Source: Bacteroidales bacterium WCE2008 (GTDB taxonomy: Bacteria > Bacteroidota > Bacteroidia > Bacteroidales > UBA932). Taken from it: 64,000 nt of DNA. The notes under the pieces were generated by a model. The model did no database searches. It was not told the DNA's origin and was given only the letters and a program-made list of their open reading frames with translations. Location of the stretch: NCBI GenBank assembly GCA_900167925.1, contig FUZM01000002.1:186001-250000 (forward strand), read 5' to 3'. Shown here one piece after another: positions 43,117 to 53,877 of this stretch. The translations under genes were made by a program, and so were the position numbers. Position 1 is the stretch's first letter, and every line of letters begins with the position of its first letter.

Positions 43117-44907
43117 TTAGTCCTGTGACAATTCCCTCAGCTCGCTCCTGTAGGCCGAGAATATCTTCGACTTGGAGACGAATCCGAGATACATACGATC
43201 CTTATCTACGACCGGCAGGTTCCATGCATCCGTCCTCTCGAACTTATGCATGACGCTGTCCATGGACTCCCCTTCCAGCACATACTCCGGCGCGGACTTC
43301 ATGTAATTGAATACATGCTGGCTCTCATACAAATCTGTCTGAAACATGTCCATCCTGACGTCTTCCAGCGATACATATCCCTGGAATCGGCCGATGGAAT
43401 CGACCACGGGGAACAGGTTCCTCGACGACTTGGAGATGATCTGTACGAAACCGCCGAGAGTCGCATCAATCCGCACAGGACTGAAATCATTCTCGATCAG
43501 GTCATCGACTTTGAGAAGAGTCAGGACGGCCTTGTCGCTGTCATGGGTCAGCAATTCGCCGGTCTGGGCGATTCGTTTCGTATATATTGAATATTTTTCA
43601 AATAGTCTGATAGTTCCGAATGAGATCGTAGCCGTAAGGATAAGAGGCATAAGAAGATCGTAGCCACCGGATATCTCGGCGATAAGGAAGATGGCGGTCA
43701 TCGGAGCCTGCATGACTCCGGCCATCAGTCCGGCCATTCCGACGAGCACGAAGTTCTGCTCCGGCAGGCTCAGCGAAGATCCTGCAAGTATAAGGTTCAG
43801 CGTCCTGGAGAGCACGAAACCGGCAATAGCTCCGACGAACAGAGTAGGACCGAAGGTTCCTCCGACTCCGCCGCCGGCATTGGTGAAGGTCATGGAGAAG
43901 ACCTTCAGAAGCATTACGAGCATGAAGAATACCGGGATCATCCAAGGAGTATCCAGGATCGATGACAGCCAGGACGAGCCTTCATAAGCTATCTCGGTTC
44001 CGTTCAGAAGCGGATGCAGGAAGTTATAGCCTTCTCCGTAGAGCGGTGGCAGCAGGAATATGAGTATTCCGAGCCCCACTGAGCAGAAGGCCCATTTCGC
44101 ATACCTGTTCTTGATTCCGCTCATCTTGTCTTCCAGCCAGAGGGTCGTCCTGGTGAAATACAGGGAGCAGAATCCGCAGAATACTCCGAGCATGACGTAG
44201 AACGGCAGGTTCTGGAGCATGAACGGAGACAGTGTGCATTCGAACGGAAGGTCGTTTCCGAGGAATATATATGAGACCACGGCCGCAGACACGCTGGAGA
44301 GCAGCAGCGGCATCATTGACGTCATCGATATGTTAAACAGCAGTATCTCGAGGGTAAACAGTACTCCCGCAAGAGGAGCCTTGAATATCCCGGAGACTGC
44401 CGCGGCGGCTCCGCAGCCTATGAGTATGGTCATGTTCCTGTATGACATGCCCATTTTCCTGGCGAAGTTGGATCCTATGGCCGCTCCCGTATAAACGATC
44501 GGGGCCTCTGCTCCGACTGATCCTCCGAATCCGATGGTGATGGAACTGGTGAGTATCGATGTCCACATGTTGTGCGGCTTGATGCGGGAATCGTTCTTCG
44601 ATACTGCGACGAGCACTTTGGTGACGCCGTGGCCGATATTGTCTTTGACGACATATTTTACCAGAAGCAGGGATATCAGCATACCGACTCCCGGCACTAT
44701 CAGAAACAGCAGGTAGTCGGCCTTGTCGCCGAACAGATCAGCCAGGGATACATGGAAAAAGTCGATAAGTTTGTGGAGTACCACGGCTGCGAGGCCGCTG
44801 CATATACCCACAGCAAGGGAAAGCAGGAGCAGCTTTCTCTTCTCAGACAGTCCCCTGACGGCATTTACCGCCGACGAACAGCACTTATTTACCGAACTTT
44901 TCGCCAT
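43117..44907 (-). CDS. ClC-type chloride channel/antiporter with CBS domains
   Basis: The 596-residue protein has about ten to twelve membrane helices with ClC selectivity motifs: GFGGSVGAEAP with the gating Glu, GGGVGGTFGPTLFVGAIAG and GMAGLMAGVMQAPMTAIFLIAE. Two CBS domains follow (about residues 445-590). It moves chloride or exchanges it for protons. I prefer ATG 44907 (MAKSSVNKCC), which follows a TAAATTTG box at 44921-44914. A GTG 13 codons upstream is the alternative. The CBS pair usually binds adenine nucleotides and gates transport. Tex follows in the same operon. Confidence 0.92.
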   Translation of the reverse strand: MAKSSVNKCCSSAVNAVRGLSEKRKLLLLSLAVGICSGLAAVVLHKLIDFFHVSLADLFGDKADYLLFLIVPGVGMLISLLLVKYVVKDNIGHGVTKVLVAVSKNDSRIKPHNMWTSILTSSITIGFGGSVGAEAPIVYTGAAIGSNFARKMGMSYRNMTILIGCGAAAAVSGIFKAPLAGVLFTLEILLFNISMTSMMPLLLSSVSAAVVSYIFLGNDLPFECTLSPFMLQNLPFYVMLGVFCGFCSLYFTRTTLWLEDKMSGIKNRYAKWAFCSVGLGILIFLLPPLYGEGYNFLHPLLNGTEIAYEGSSWLSSILDTPWMIPVFFMLVMLLKVFSMTFTNAGGGVGGTFGPTLFVGAIAGFVLSRTLNLILAGSSLSLPEQNFVLVGMAGLMAGVMQAPMTAIFLIAEISGGYDLLMPLILTATISFGTIRLFEKYSIYTKRIAQTGELLTHDSDKAVLTLLKVDDLIENDFSPVRIDATLGGFVQIISKSSRNLFPVVDSIGRFQGYVSLEDVRMDMFQTDLYESQHVFNYMKSAPEYVLEGESMDSVMHKFERTDAWNLPVVDKDRMYLGFVSKSKIFSAYRSELRELSQD

Positions 44908-44913
44908 TTCATA

Positions 44914-44921
44914 CAAATTTA
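44914..44921 (-). promoter_or_regulatory. -7 box of the ClC-tex operon
   Basis: TAAATTTG on the minus strand is six bases before the ATG at 44907, implying an almost leaderless message. A second weaker box (TTATTTTG, 44962-44955) could serve the upstream GTG start. Confidence 0.4.
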
Positions 44922-45055
44922 CGAAAATCCCACGTAAAATCCGCACCCGCCCCTCAAAATAATCTCATCGATGTCTTTTCGACATACACTTCTGTCCTTT
45001 TCCCGAAAAATGCAGACTGATAGATTTTGAATTACAATCAAATATCACTATTTTT

Positions 45056-46078
45056 ATGTTTTATGTACAAGTAAAAGATGATCGATTATTATATATGCTC
45101 AAACGAAAACGGAAACGCATGGCAGTAACGATTTTGATAGTTGCGGCGGTCCTCATCGCCCTGAAATTCATCTTGTTTCCCATTGTAAGAGAGATTCCCG
45201 TCACCGGAAAATACCAGATTACCTCTGAGGATTACTGGGTAACCCTGGACAAAGCAGATCCATATTCCAGGAACGGTAGCAAAAGACAGCTTCAGATAAG
45301 GAAATGGCACCCGATAGAATGCACCGAAGAAAGGCCGGTCATCGTGGCTTCCCACGGATCCTGCGGGTCAATTGACAACAACTTGAGTCTTTACCGTGAG
45401 CTGGCAAGTCACGGATATACGGTCCTTGCGGTGGCCCATCCCGGCCAAGTAGCGAGCATCAAATACGAAAACGGCAAGAAGAGCGGCCCAAGCAGGGCCT
45501 TCTTCAAGGAACTGTTTTCTCTTAAGCCGGACGGCGCCCCTGAGAAGGCCTACGAAGTATACCATAAGTGGATGGAGATCAGGACCGACGACCTGAACTC
45601 CGTCATGGATGACTTCGTTGCTAAGAACGGATCCTCCCGGTTTATTGCAGAAGGCCACTCCCTCGGCGGTTCTGCGGCATACGCAATGGCCAGGATCAGG
45701 GAGGATGTAATCGGAGTCATAGCGTTGGAATCTCCTTTCATGTACGACATTAAAGGCATCGAGAACGAAAAGTTCATTTTTGATGACAGCGACTATAACG
45801 TCCCGGTAATGAGCATCTATTCCGATGCCGCCTATCCTTATCTAAGGGAATGGGATCAATACAGAAACAACGCCAAATTTCTGGACAGCGCCAATCCTCT
45901 TTACACAAACATCCATTACGAAGGCATCGGGCACATGGGCTTATGCGAGCTTTCGCATGTCTCCCCTGTCTTGACAGCAATCTTTGACAACGGCTTCCAG
46001 AAAACAAAAGCCGCCGACCAGCTCAAAAAACTCAACGAAGACTGCCTCGCCTGGATCCGGAGCCTGCACGATAAATAG
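45056..46078 (+). CDS. Membrane-anchored alpha/beta hydrolase (PAF-acetylhydrolase/chlorophyllase-like)
   Basis: The 340-residue protein has a basic start (LKRKRKRMAV) and one membrane anchor (about 22-43). An extracytoplasmic hydrolase domain follows. The oxyanion region VIVASHGSCGSIDNN, the nucleophile elbow GHSLGGS with Ser202, an acid near VMSIYSDAAYP and the late His in YEGIGHMGLCELSH fit an alpha/beta-hydrolase triad. It resembles lipid or platelet-activating-factor hydrolases; the substrate is unknown. A second ATG at 45095 is a plausible alternative start. It stands alone, flanked upstream by a 17-base motif shared with the LytTR promoter and downstream by the structured element. Confidence 0.78.
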   Translation: MFYVQVKDDRLLYMLKRKRKRMAVTILIVAAVLIALKFILFPIVREIPVTGKYQITSEDYWVTLDKADPYSRNGSKRQLQIRKWHPIECTEERPVIVASHGSCGSIDNNLSLYRELASHGYTVLAVAHPGQVASIKYENGKKSGPSRAFFKELFSLKPDGAPEKAYEVYHKWMEIRTDDLNSVMDDFVAKNGSSRFIAEGHSLGGSAAYAMARIREDVIGVIALESPFMYDIKGIENEKFIFDDSDYNVPVMSIYSDAAYPYLREWDQYRNNAKFLDSANPLYTNIHYEGIGHMGLCELSHVSPVLTAIFDNGFQKTKAADQLKKLNEDCLAWIRSLHDK

Positions 46079-46392
46079 CGCGATTGTTTACCTTCACGTT
46101 TTTGCCTCCGGAACTTTTTCCCGAAAACGCGCCCGGTCTGCTTGAAAATTGCAGACCACCAGCACCGCAGCCGGAATATACGACCTCCGGTTGCTACAGA
46201 TCGGGCGCTGCGGCGGGTGTCCTCTGGTCTCGGCGAGCGTGGCCACCCTCGGCCACGTCAGAGGGAGGGGCCCGATGGATACGAGTTCTGCGGAGCAGGA
46301 CGAAGTAGACATTGGGAGGGATGGAGCCGACACAGTCGGCGGAACAGAGCCGAGACCACGAGGATTCCCTCCGCTGACGACAGCGGAGGAGA
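46079..46392. other. GC-rich intergenic element with many nested helices (candidate structured RNA or repeat)
   Basis: No supported gene lies here; short frames on both strands lack family features. The stretch is full of complementary segments: 46135-46141 with 46151-46157; ATCGGGC 46200-46206 with 46270-46276; CCTCTG 46221-46226 with 46259-46264; CGTGGCC 46238-46244 with 46251-46257; GCCGAC 46326-46331 with 46335-46340; and CCTCCGCTG 46368-46376 with 46381-46389. A 10-bp long-range helix (46225-46234 with 46349-46358) crosses the second and third, so it forms a pseudoknot or an alternative fold. It does not show RNase P, tmRNA or SRP signatures. Candidates are an unknown structured RNA or a dispersed palindromic element. 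Confidence 0.5.
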
Positions 46393-46423
46393 CGAAAAAA
46401 GGCTGACCGCGGGGTCAGCCTTT
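46393..46423 (-). terminator. Terminator of the phosphofructokinase gene
   Basis: An 11-bp stem (AAAGGCTGACC, 46398-46408, with 46413-46423) has a GCGG loop. The minus-strand exit runs into six T. It lies 21 bases after the stop codon at 46445. Confidence 0.9.
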
Positions 46424-46444
46424 AAGATATGAACCGGTAAAGAA

Positions 46445-47674
46445 TTACCAGTTAAGGATCTTCTTGAAATCGTAATCCTCAGGATTCTTGACATAAGCCT
46501 TAGCAGCCTCATAATCAGCAGCGCTGACATAGTGGCAGATATGGCTGTAATAGTTCTGGGAAGTACCGCCCTCGATATTGACACGGCGCGGCGGAATCTT
46601 ACCCTCAGCATTCTGGAGATCCTTGAGGTAAAGAGGATGAGAATTGCCATCCTGGTCAACGTAAACCATGCATCCGGTCTCGCCGTTCTTGAAGAGCTCA
46701 TATGCGCCCATGGCAAGCTCAGAGCAGTATGTAAGGTCGAAAGCGATAGGATCCTGGCAACGTACATCATAACCGATCTCCACAGGACGAGTCTTAACCT
46801 TCAGACCAATCTTCTTGAACTCCTTCTCGAGGATATCGTTGAAGAGAACAGCCTTGGAAATCTTGCCGAGCTCAGGGTGACCATGCTCATCGTAAGTAAG
46901 GTTGACACCAGCATTCTTGATCTCCTCAGGATCGAGATCGTGGAACACACCCTCAGCGACAACCACGGTACCATAGTGGATACCGAGGATAGACCTCTTG
47001 ATGATGGTAGAGAGAGCAAGACGGACGATCTTGTCAAGAGTGATGGCAGTCTTGTTGAACATCTCAGGGATGATGGTCATCGGGCAGTGTGTAGCCTCAC
47101 CGATACCGAGGGCGAGGTGACCTGCAGAACGGCCCATGGCGCTGATGATAAGCCAGTTACCTGAAGTACGTGCATCCTCATATACGGTACGAGCAAGATG
47201 AGCGCCCTCATCCTTAGCCGAATTGAAACCGAAAGTCGGAGCATTGTTCGGAAGAGGAAGGTCGTTGTCAATTGTCTTAGGCACGTGGATATTGCGGATA
47301 GGATAATTCTTAGCCTCGAGGAATTTGGCGATACGGTTGGCTGTAGAAGCTGTATCGTCGCCACCGACAGTAATGAGGAGCTTGATGTTGTTCTCCTGGA
47401 AAAGAGAAAGGTTGAAGTTCTCCTGGAAATCATTGTCAGTCGGTTTGAAACGGCTCATCTGGAGATATGATCCTCCTCTGTTGAAGTAGGCGTCAGCCTT
47501 GAAGAAATCGATGTCCTCAGTCCTCGGGTTCTTGCTGAAAAGACCGGAATAACCGCCGTGAAGGCCGATTACACGATAACCGTTGGAAAGGAAAGTCTTA
47601 GCTACGCTGAATACGACTGTATTCATACCCGGAGCCGGGCCGCCACCACAGAGAATGATGATTGAATCTTTCAT
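46445..47674 (-). CDS. 6-phosphofructokinase, pyrophosphate-dependent type
   Basis: The 409-residue glycolytic enzyme phosphorylates fructose 6-phosphate. GGGPAPGMNTVV binds the phosphoryl donor. The motif GGDDTASTA carries Asp where ATP-dependent enzymes have Gly, and PKTIDNDLPLP has Lys in place of Gly. Both substitutions mark pyrophosphate use in this family. MGRSAGHLALG, PEMFNKTAI and the C-terminal substrate loop (VEIGYDVRCQDPIAFDLTYCSELAMGA) follow. With pyrophosphate the reaction is reversible and saves ATP, common in anaerobic Bacteroidales. It is a single gene divergent from ligA. Confidence 0.9.
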   Translation of the reverse strand: MKDSIIILCGGGPAPGMNTVVFSVAKTFLSNGYRVIGLHGGYSGLFSKNPRTEDIDFFKADAYFNRGGSYLQMSRFKPTDNDFQENFNLSLFQENNIKLLITVGGDDTASTANRIAKFLEAKNYPIRNIHVPKTIDNDLPLPNNAPTFGFNSAKDEGAHLARTVYEDARTSGNWLIISAMGRSAGHLALGIGEATHCPMTIIPEMFNKTAITLDKIVRLALSTIIKRSILGIHYGTVVVAEGVFHDLDPEEIKNAGVNLTYDEHGHPELGKISKAVLFNDILEKEFKKIGLKVKTRPVEIGYDVRCQDPIAFDLTYCSELAMGAYELFKNGETGCMVYVDQDGNSHPLYLKDLQNAEGKIPPRRVNIEGGTSQNYYSHICHYVSAADYEAAKAYVKNPEDYDFKKILNW

Positions 47675-47727
47675 AATGATACTAAATTATAAATCTGATA
47701 TTAATTGTCCATACAGGTTTTGGACTG

Positions 47728-47735
47728 CAAATTTA
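47728..47735 (-). promoter_or_regulatory. -7 box of the phosphofructokinase gene
   Basis: TAAATTTG on the minus strand lies 53 bases before the ATG at 47674. An inverted repeat ATTGT-TTTTCG-ACAAT (47736-47751) lies immediately upstream, between the two divergent promoters. Confidence 0.55.
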
Positions 47736-47769
47736 ATTGTTTTTCGACAATTATTATGCGTTTTTTTGC

Positions 47770-47777
47770 TAATTTTG
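47770..47777 (+). promoter_or_regulatory. -7 box of the ligA-rel-ispG transcript
   Basis: TAATTTTG matches TAnnTTTG 23 bases before the ligA ATG. No TTG is seen at the proper -33 distance. Confidence 0.55.
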
Positions 47778-47785
47778 TGGATTAA

Positions 47786-49855
<2,070 letters not shown>

Positions 49856-49856
49856 A

Positions 49857-52070
49857 ATGAGTTATTCGGAATTTACACCAAAGGATTACGAAGTAATCGA
49901 GCGCGAATTCGCCGACCTCCAGGAGGCCGCCAGAAAGCGGTGTCGACAGGAGTCTGAGATGGACTTCATCCAGAGAGCCTTCGAATTTGCGAATGAAGCG
50001 CACAAAAATGTCAGAAGACGCTCCGGAGAGCCTTATATGCTGCACCCTATCGCTGTGGCCAAGATAGTCGTAAGCGATATCGGACTGGGATATAAGTCCA
50101 TTTCGGCTGCTCTGCTGCATGATGTCGTGGAAGATACCGATTATACCGTCGACGATATACGCCGTTTCTTTGGAGACAAGGTCGCATCCCTGGTGGACGG
50201 ATTGACAAAGATCAAGAACGTCCTCGACTCGCACGACAAGACCAGGAACGACGCCGAGTTCGCAAAAAGCATGCAGGCGGAGAACTTCAAGCGCATACTT
50301 CTGACGATGAACGACGACGTCCGCGTAGTCCTGATCAAGCTTGCAGACCGTCTTCACAATTGCCGCACCATCGAATACATGCCGGAATACAAGAGGGACA
50401 AGATCCTGAGCGAGACAATGTTCATCTTCATCCCGCTGGCGCACAGGCTCGGTCTATACGAGGTCAAGTCCGAGATGGAGAATATCTGGCTCAGGTACAA
50501 GGAGCCGGATGCCTATAACGAAATCTCCCAGAAGATCAACCGCAACATCTCCGACAGGGCAAAGGACATCGATGAATTCATAAAGCCTATCGAAGAGACC
50601 CTGACAGCGGGCGGCTTCGATTTCAGCGTGCGGAAACGCGTCAAGACCCCATATTCGATATGGAGGAAGATGCAGACCAAGAACATCCCGTTCGAGCAGG
50701 TATATGACCTTTATGCGATCAGGATAATCTTTACTCCGGATGCCAACAGCAAAGATACCGAGCGAGACCAGTGCCACCACGTATTCTCCAGGATAACAGG
50801 TATTTACAGATACAAGCCGGACAGAGTCCGCGACTGGGTAGTCCAGCCTAAGAGCAACGGCTACGAAGCCCTCCACTGTACCCTGCAGAGCAAGAAGGGT
50901 ATCTGGATCGAGGTCCAGATCAGGACCAGGCGAATGGATGACATCGCAGAAAAGGGTATCGCAGCCCACTGGGCCTACAAGAGAGAAGGATATGTTGGAG
51001 AGAATGACAGCGAGATGGAGAAGTGGCTCAACAAGATTAAGGAGATACTTGTCAGCCCGGACATCAACGCCCTCGAGCTGCTGGACATCATCCACAACGA
51101 CCTCACCACATACGACATCGTGATCTTCACCCCTAAGGGAGAGCAGAAATCCATCCAGAAAGGTTCAACGGCCCTGGATTTCGCATATCAGATCCACTCG
51201 AAGATCGGAGAAAAGGCAATCGCCGCCAAGATAAACATGAAGCTGGTACCGCTGTCAGCTACCATTCACAGCGGAGACACGGTCGAAATCATCACCGCCG
51301 GCACCGGCGAGCCTAAGGCCGAATGGCTGTCCTTCCTTCAGACGAGACACGCCAAGAACAAGGTCCTGGACTTCTTCAGGAAAGACTACGAGAACATAGT
51401 CGCAGCTGCCCGCGCGAAACTCGACGAGGAACTTGCTGTCTCAGGACGCAAGTACAAGGAACATATTGCCGGCAAGATTGCAGCCGAAATGGGCTACAAC
51501 AACGCCGGAGAAATGCTTTTCCGCTACGGACTCGGCATGATAAGGTTCGAGGACATGGACAAGCACTCCTCGGAGAACCAGCCTGTAGCGATCGACAGGA
51601 AGAATATCGACCGCAATTCACTTGTCATCGGCTCGAGGAACGATACTCATAAATACATAATCGCTTCATGCTGTCGGCCGATCCCGGGCGATCCTATCGT
51701 CGGCTTCCTAGCTCCAGACGGCACGATCACGGTACACAAGAAGACATGCGTAGAGGCTGAGTCGCTTGCGGCGCGGCACGGAGATTGGATAGTCATGCCG
51801 AAGTGGGAGACAGATTCCCTCAATCAGGACTTCCTTATACGCATAAGTTTAAGAGGCGTCGACCGTCTCGGAATCCTTAACGAAATTACGAATTATATTT
51901 CCCTATCGCTGGGAGTTAACATAAAGAGACTGAATCTGGGTACGGAGCAGGGCATCTTCGACGGCTACATCGACGTGCTCGTCCGCGAAAAGTCCGTGCT
52001 TGAGGACATGATTTCGCACCTGCGCCAGATAAACGGCGTCCAGACAGTCCAGAGAACAGACATTGTATAA
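49857..52070 (+). CDS. Bifunctional (p)ppGpp synthetase/hydrolase (Rel/SpoT)
   Basis: The 737-residue stringent-response enzyme makes and degrades (p)ppGpp. The N-terminal HD hydrolase keeps its metal ligands (MLHPIAVAKIV; AALLHDVVEDTD; KLADRLHN). The synthetase domain has RVKTPYSIWRKM (the RxKxxxSI nucleotide site) and YDLYAIRII. TGS (VIFTPKGEQKSIQKGSTALDFAY), zinc/helical (IIASCCRPIPGDPIVGF) and ACT (RISLRGVDRLGILNEITNYI) domains follow. Both active sites look intact, so it is the bifunctional type, the main (p)ppGpp enzyme in Bacteroidetes. It is coupled tightly to ligA and to the next lipoprotein gene. Confidence 0.95.
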   Translation: MSYSEFTPKDYEVIEREFADLQEAARKRCRQESEMDFIQRAFEFANEAHKNVRRRSGEPYMLHPIAVAKIVVSDIGLGYKSISAALLHDVVEDTDYTVDDIRRFFGDKVASLVDGLTKIKNVLDSHDKTRNDAEFAKSMQAENFKRILLTMNDDVRVVLIKLADRLHNCRTIEYMPEYKRDKILSETMFIFIPLAHRLGLYEVKSEMENIWLRYKEPDAYNEISQKINRNISDRAKDIDEFIKPIEETLTAGGFDFSVRKRVKTPYSIWRKMQTKNIPFEQVYDLYAIRIIFTPDANSKDTERDQCHHVFSRITGIYRYKPDRVRDWVVQPKSNGYEALHCTLQSKKGIWIEVQIRTRRMDDIAEKGIAAHWAYKREGYVGENDSEMEKWLNKIKEILVSPDINALELLDIIHNDLTTYDIVIFTPKGEQKSIQKGSTALDFAYQIHSKIGEKAIAAKINMKLVPLSATIHSGDTVEIITAGTGEPKAEWLSFLQTRHAKNKVLDFFRKDYENIVAAARAKLDEELAVSGRKYKEHIAGKIAAEMGYNNAGEMLFRYGLGMIRFEDMDKHSSENQPVAIDRKNIDRNSLVIGSRNDTHKYIIASCCRPIPGDPIVGFLAPDGTITVHKKTCVEAESLAARHGDWIVMPKWETDSLNQDFLIRISLRGVDRLGILNEITNYISLSLGVNIKRLNLGTEQGIFDGYIDVLVREKSVLEDMISHLRQINGVQTVQRTDIV

Positions 52071-53875
52071 TGAACAATAAGATAAGCAGACTTATTCCCG
52101 CCCTGGGAGTTGCGGCGGTGCTGGGTTCGATGATTTTCTCGCACTCATGCGCCAATACGACCCAGGCTCCTTCCGGCGGACCGAAAGATACGATTCCTCC
52201 GTACATAGTCAATATCAGTCCCCTTCCAGGGACTGTCAACGTTCCTGTCCACGGGACAAAGGTCGTATTCACGTTCGATGAATATGTAACAGTGAAGGAC
52301 CCTAAGGGCATCTTCCTGTCCCCTCCCCAGAGCAAGCCGCCACGCTACCGTATGCGAGGCAAGAGTCTGGTCGTCTTTTTCGAATCGGACCTTGACAGCA
52401 ACACCACGTATACCCTCGACCTTACTGGAGCTATAGCAGACAATAACGAGGGCAATATGTTTCCCGGATACACCCTGACATTCTCTACCGGAAAGAACAT
52501 AGATTCCATGGCCGTCACCGGGACCGTGCTGGACTGCAATACCCTTCAGCCTGTCAAGGGAGCTACAGTCATGCTGTACAGGGACCTTTCCGACACCGCA
52601 GTATTCAGCCACAGGCCTGACATGGCCGTGAAGACTGACGACTGGGGCTTCTTCGCGATCAGGAACGTCGCCGACGCGGAATTCCGCCTGTACGCCATAA
52701 CAGACGATATCGGAAACAACATATACGATGCCGATGCCGACAAGATAGCGTTCTGCGACAGCATTATAAGGCCGGTGATGGTCGTCAGCGACACCCTGCC
52801 GGAGCTTCTGAAGTACGATATGAAGGATACCCTTCATTGCATGGCCAGAAAAGCCGAGCACGAAATGTATCTTTTCCGTGACCAGACCTCCGACCAGAGG
52901 ATAAAGGATAACGCCCTGATCGACGACCGCTCGTATTATGTTTCTTTCATGGCCCCCAACGCTACGATAGATTCGCTCTGGATAAGGAATATTCCGCAGA
53001 GAAAACTCATAATGGAGTTCAACAATCAGAGGGATTCTCTGCTGATATGGATTAACGAAAGGAATGTGAAGCGCCTTCCTGATACTCTCCACATGTTTGT
53101 GGACTATCTCAGGACCGACGACAGCCTGAAGACTCTGCTTCCTCATACGGAGCACCTGAAGATATCCCGTGCCGCCAGCAAGGCTGCGGCCAGAAATAAT
53201 CGTGGAAAGATAAAGAAAGAGGATACCCTGTGCGTATATACCCTCAAGGCCGAGCCGGAGAATGTCGAGCAGTACGGTTTCTCCATGGAATTCAAGTACC
53301 CGATAATCAATGAGGATTTCAGCTCCCTTTCTCTCCGGTCCGTCAATCCGCGCCAGCAGGAGAAAGCGATGAAATTTACTGTCGAGAGAGACAGTCTCAA
53401 CCTGCGCAAGTATTCGATAATGCCGGAAGGTAAACTCCAGACCGGATATGAATATATCCTGAAGGTGCCAAACAGGAAGTTCAGGGATATCACCGGTTTC
53501 TGGAATGACAGTACCGAAGTAAAGGTAAGTCTGCCTAAGGATGACAAACTCAGCACCCTTATCCTGGACCTGAAGAATGTCGGCCATACCTATTCAGTCG
53601 ATCTTCTGAATGAAAAAAGAGACAAGGTGCTCCGCAATTTCGTGATAGATTCCGACAGGAAACTCACCTTCCCATACCTCAAGTCCGGCAAATACTCGAT
53701 AAGGATTACCGAGGACCTGAACGGCAACGGCAAGGTAGATACCGGAAATCTCTCGGAAAAACGCCAGCCTGAAAGGGTGAAGTTCTACAAACTCAGGGAC
53801 GGGTCTTATGTACTTGACATATTGGAAGCGACAGAGATGGAGCAGAAGATCGACCTGACTAAACTGTTTGAATAA
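52070..53875 (+). CDS. Ig-like (Big_5) domain lipoprotein
   Basis: The 601-residue protein has a lipoprotein signal ending HSCANTTQAPSGGPKDTIPP. A Big_5 Ig-like domain follows (about 32-135; PPYIVNISPLPGTVNVPVHG, TFDEYVTVKDP, TTYTLDLTGAIADNNEGN, YTLTFSTG). A beta-rich carboxypeptidase-regulatory-like segment with VTGTVLDCNTLQPVKGATVMLY comes next, and a long C-terminal region ends in a Cna-B-like repeat (SGKYSIRITEDLNGNGKVDTG). This family is conserved in Bacteroidetes next to rel and ispG-type core genes. Its role is unknown but probably in envelope maintenance. Its ATG overlaps the rel stop (TAATG). Confidence 0.85.
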   Translation: MNNKISRLIPALGVAAVLGSMIFSHSCANTTQAPSGGPKDTIPPYIVNISPLPGTVNVPVHGTKVVFTFDEYVTVKDPKGIFLSPPQSKPPRYRMRGKSLVVFFESDLDSNTTYTLDLTGAIADNNEGNMFPGYTLTFSTGKNIDSMAVTGTVLDCNTLQPVKGATVMLYRDLSDTAVFSHRPDMAVKTDDWGFFAIRNVADAEFRLYAITDDIGNNIYDADADKIAFCDSIIRPVMVVSDTLPELLKYDMKDTLHCMARKAEHEMYLFRDQTSDQRIKDNALIDDRSYYVSFMAPNATIDSLWIRNIPQRKLIMEFNNQRDSLLIWINERNVKRLPDTLHMFVDYLRTDDSLKTLLPHTEHLKISRAASKAAARNNRGKIKKEDTLCVYTLKAEPENVEQYGFSMEFKYPIINEDFSSLSLRSVNPRQQEKAMKFTVERDSLNLRKYSIMPEGKLQTGYEYILKVPNRKFRDITGFWNDSTEVKVSLPKDDKLSTLILDLKNVGHTYSVDLLNEKRDKVLRNFVIDSDRKLTFPYLKSGKYSIRITEDLNGNGKVDTGNLSEKRQPERVKFYKLRDGSYVLDILEATEMEQKIDLTKLFE

Positions 53876-53877
53876 CG

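Noticed and set aside
46079..46392. RNase P RNA, tmRNA or SRP RNA
   Set aside because: The conserved GAGGAAAGUCC-type RNase P core, a tmRNA tRNA-like end and the SRP GGAAGGAAGC-type loop are all missing on both strands.
46084..46432. Short open frames on both strands in the structured element
   Set aside because: They overlap each other on both strands, are rich in Arg/Ser/Pro as expected from GC-rich non-coding DNA, have no family motif and run through hairpins and a terminator.
52145..53587. 480-codon minus-strand frame opposite the Ig-like lipoprotein
   Set aside because: It is the shadow of a well-supported lipoprotein gene in a coupled operon; there is no promoter, signal or family motif on the minus strand.
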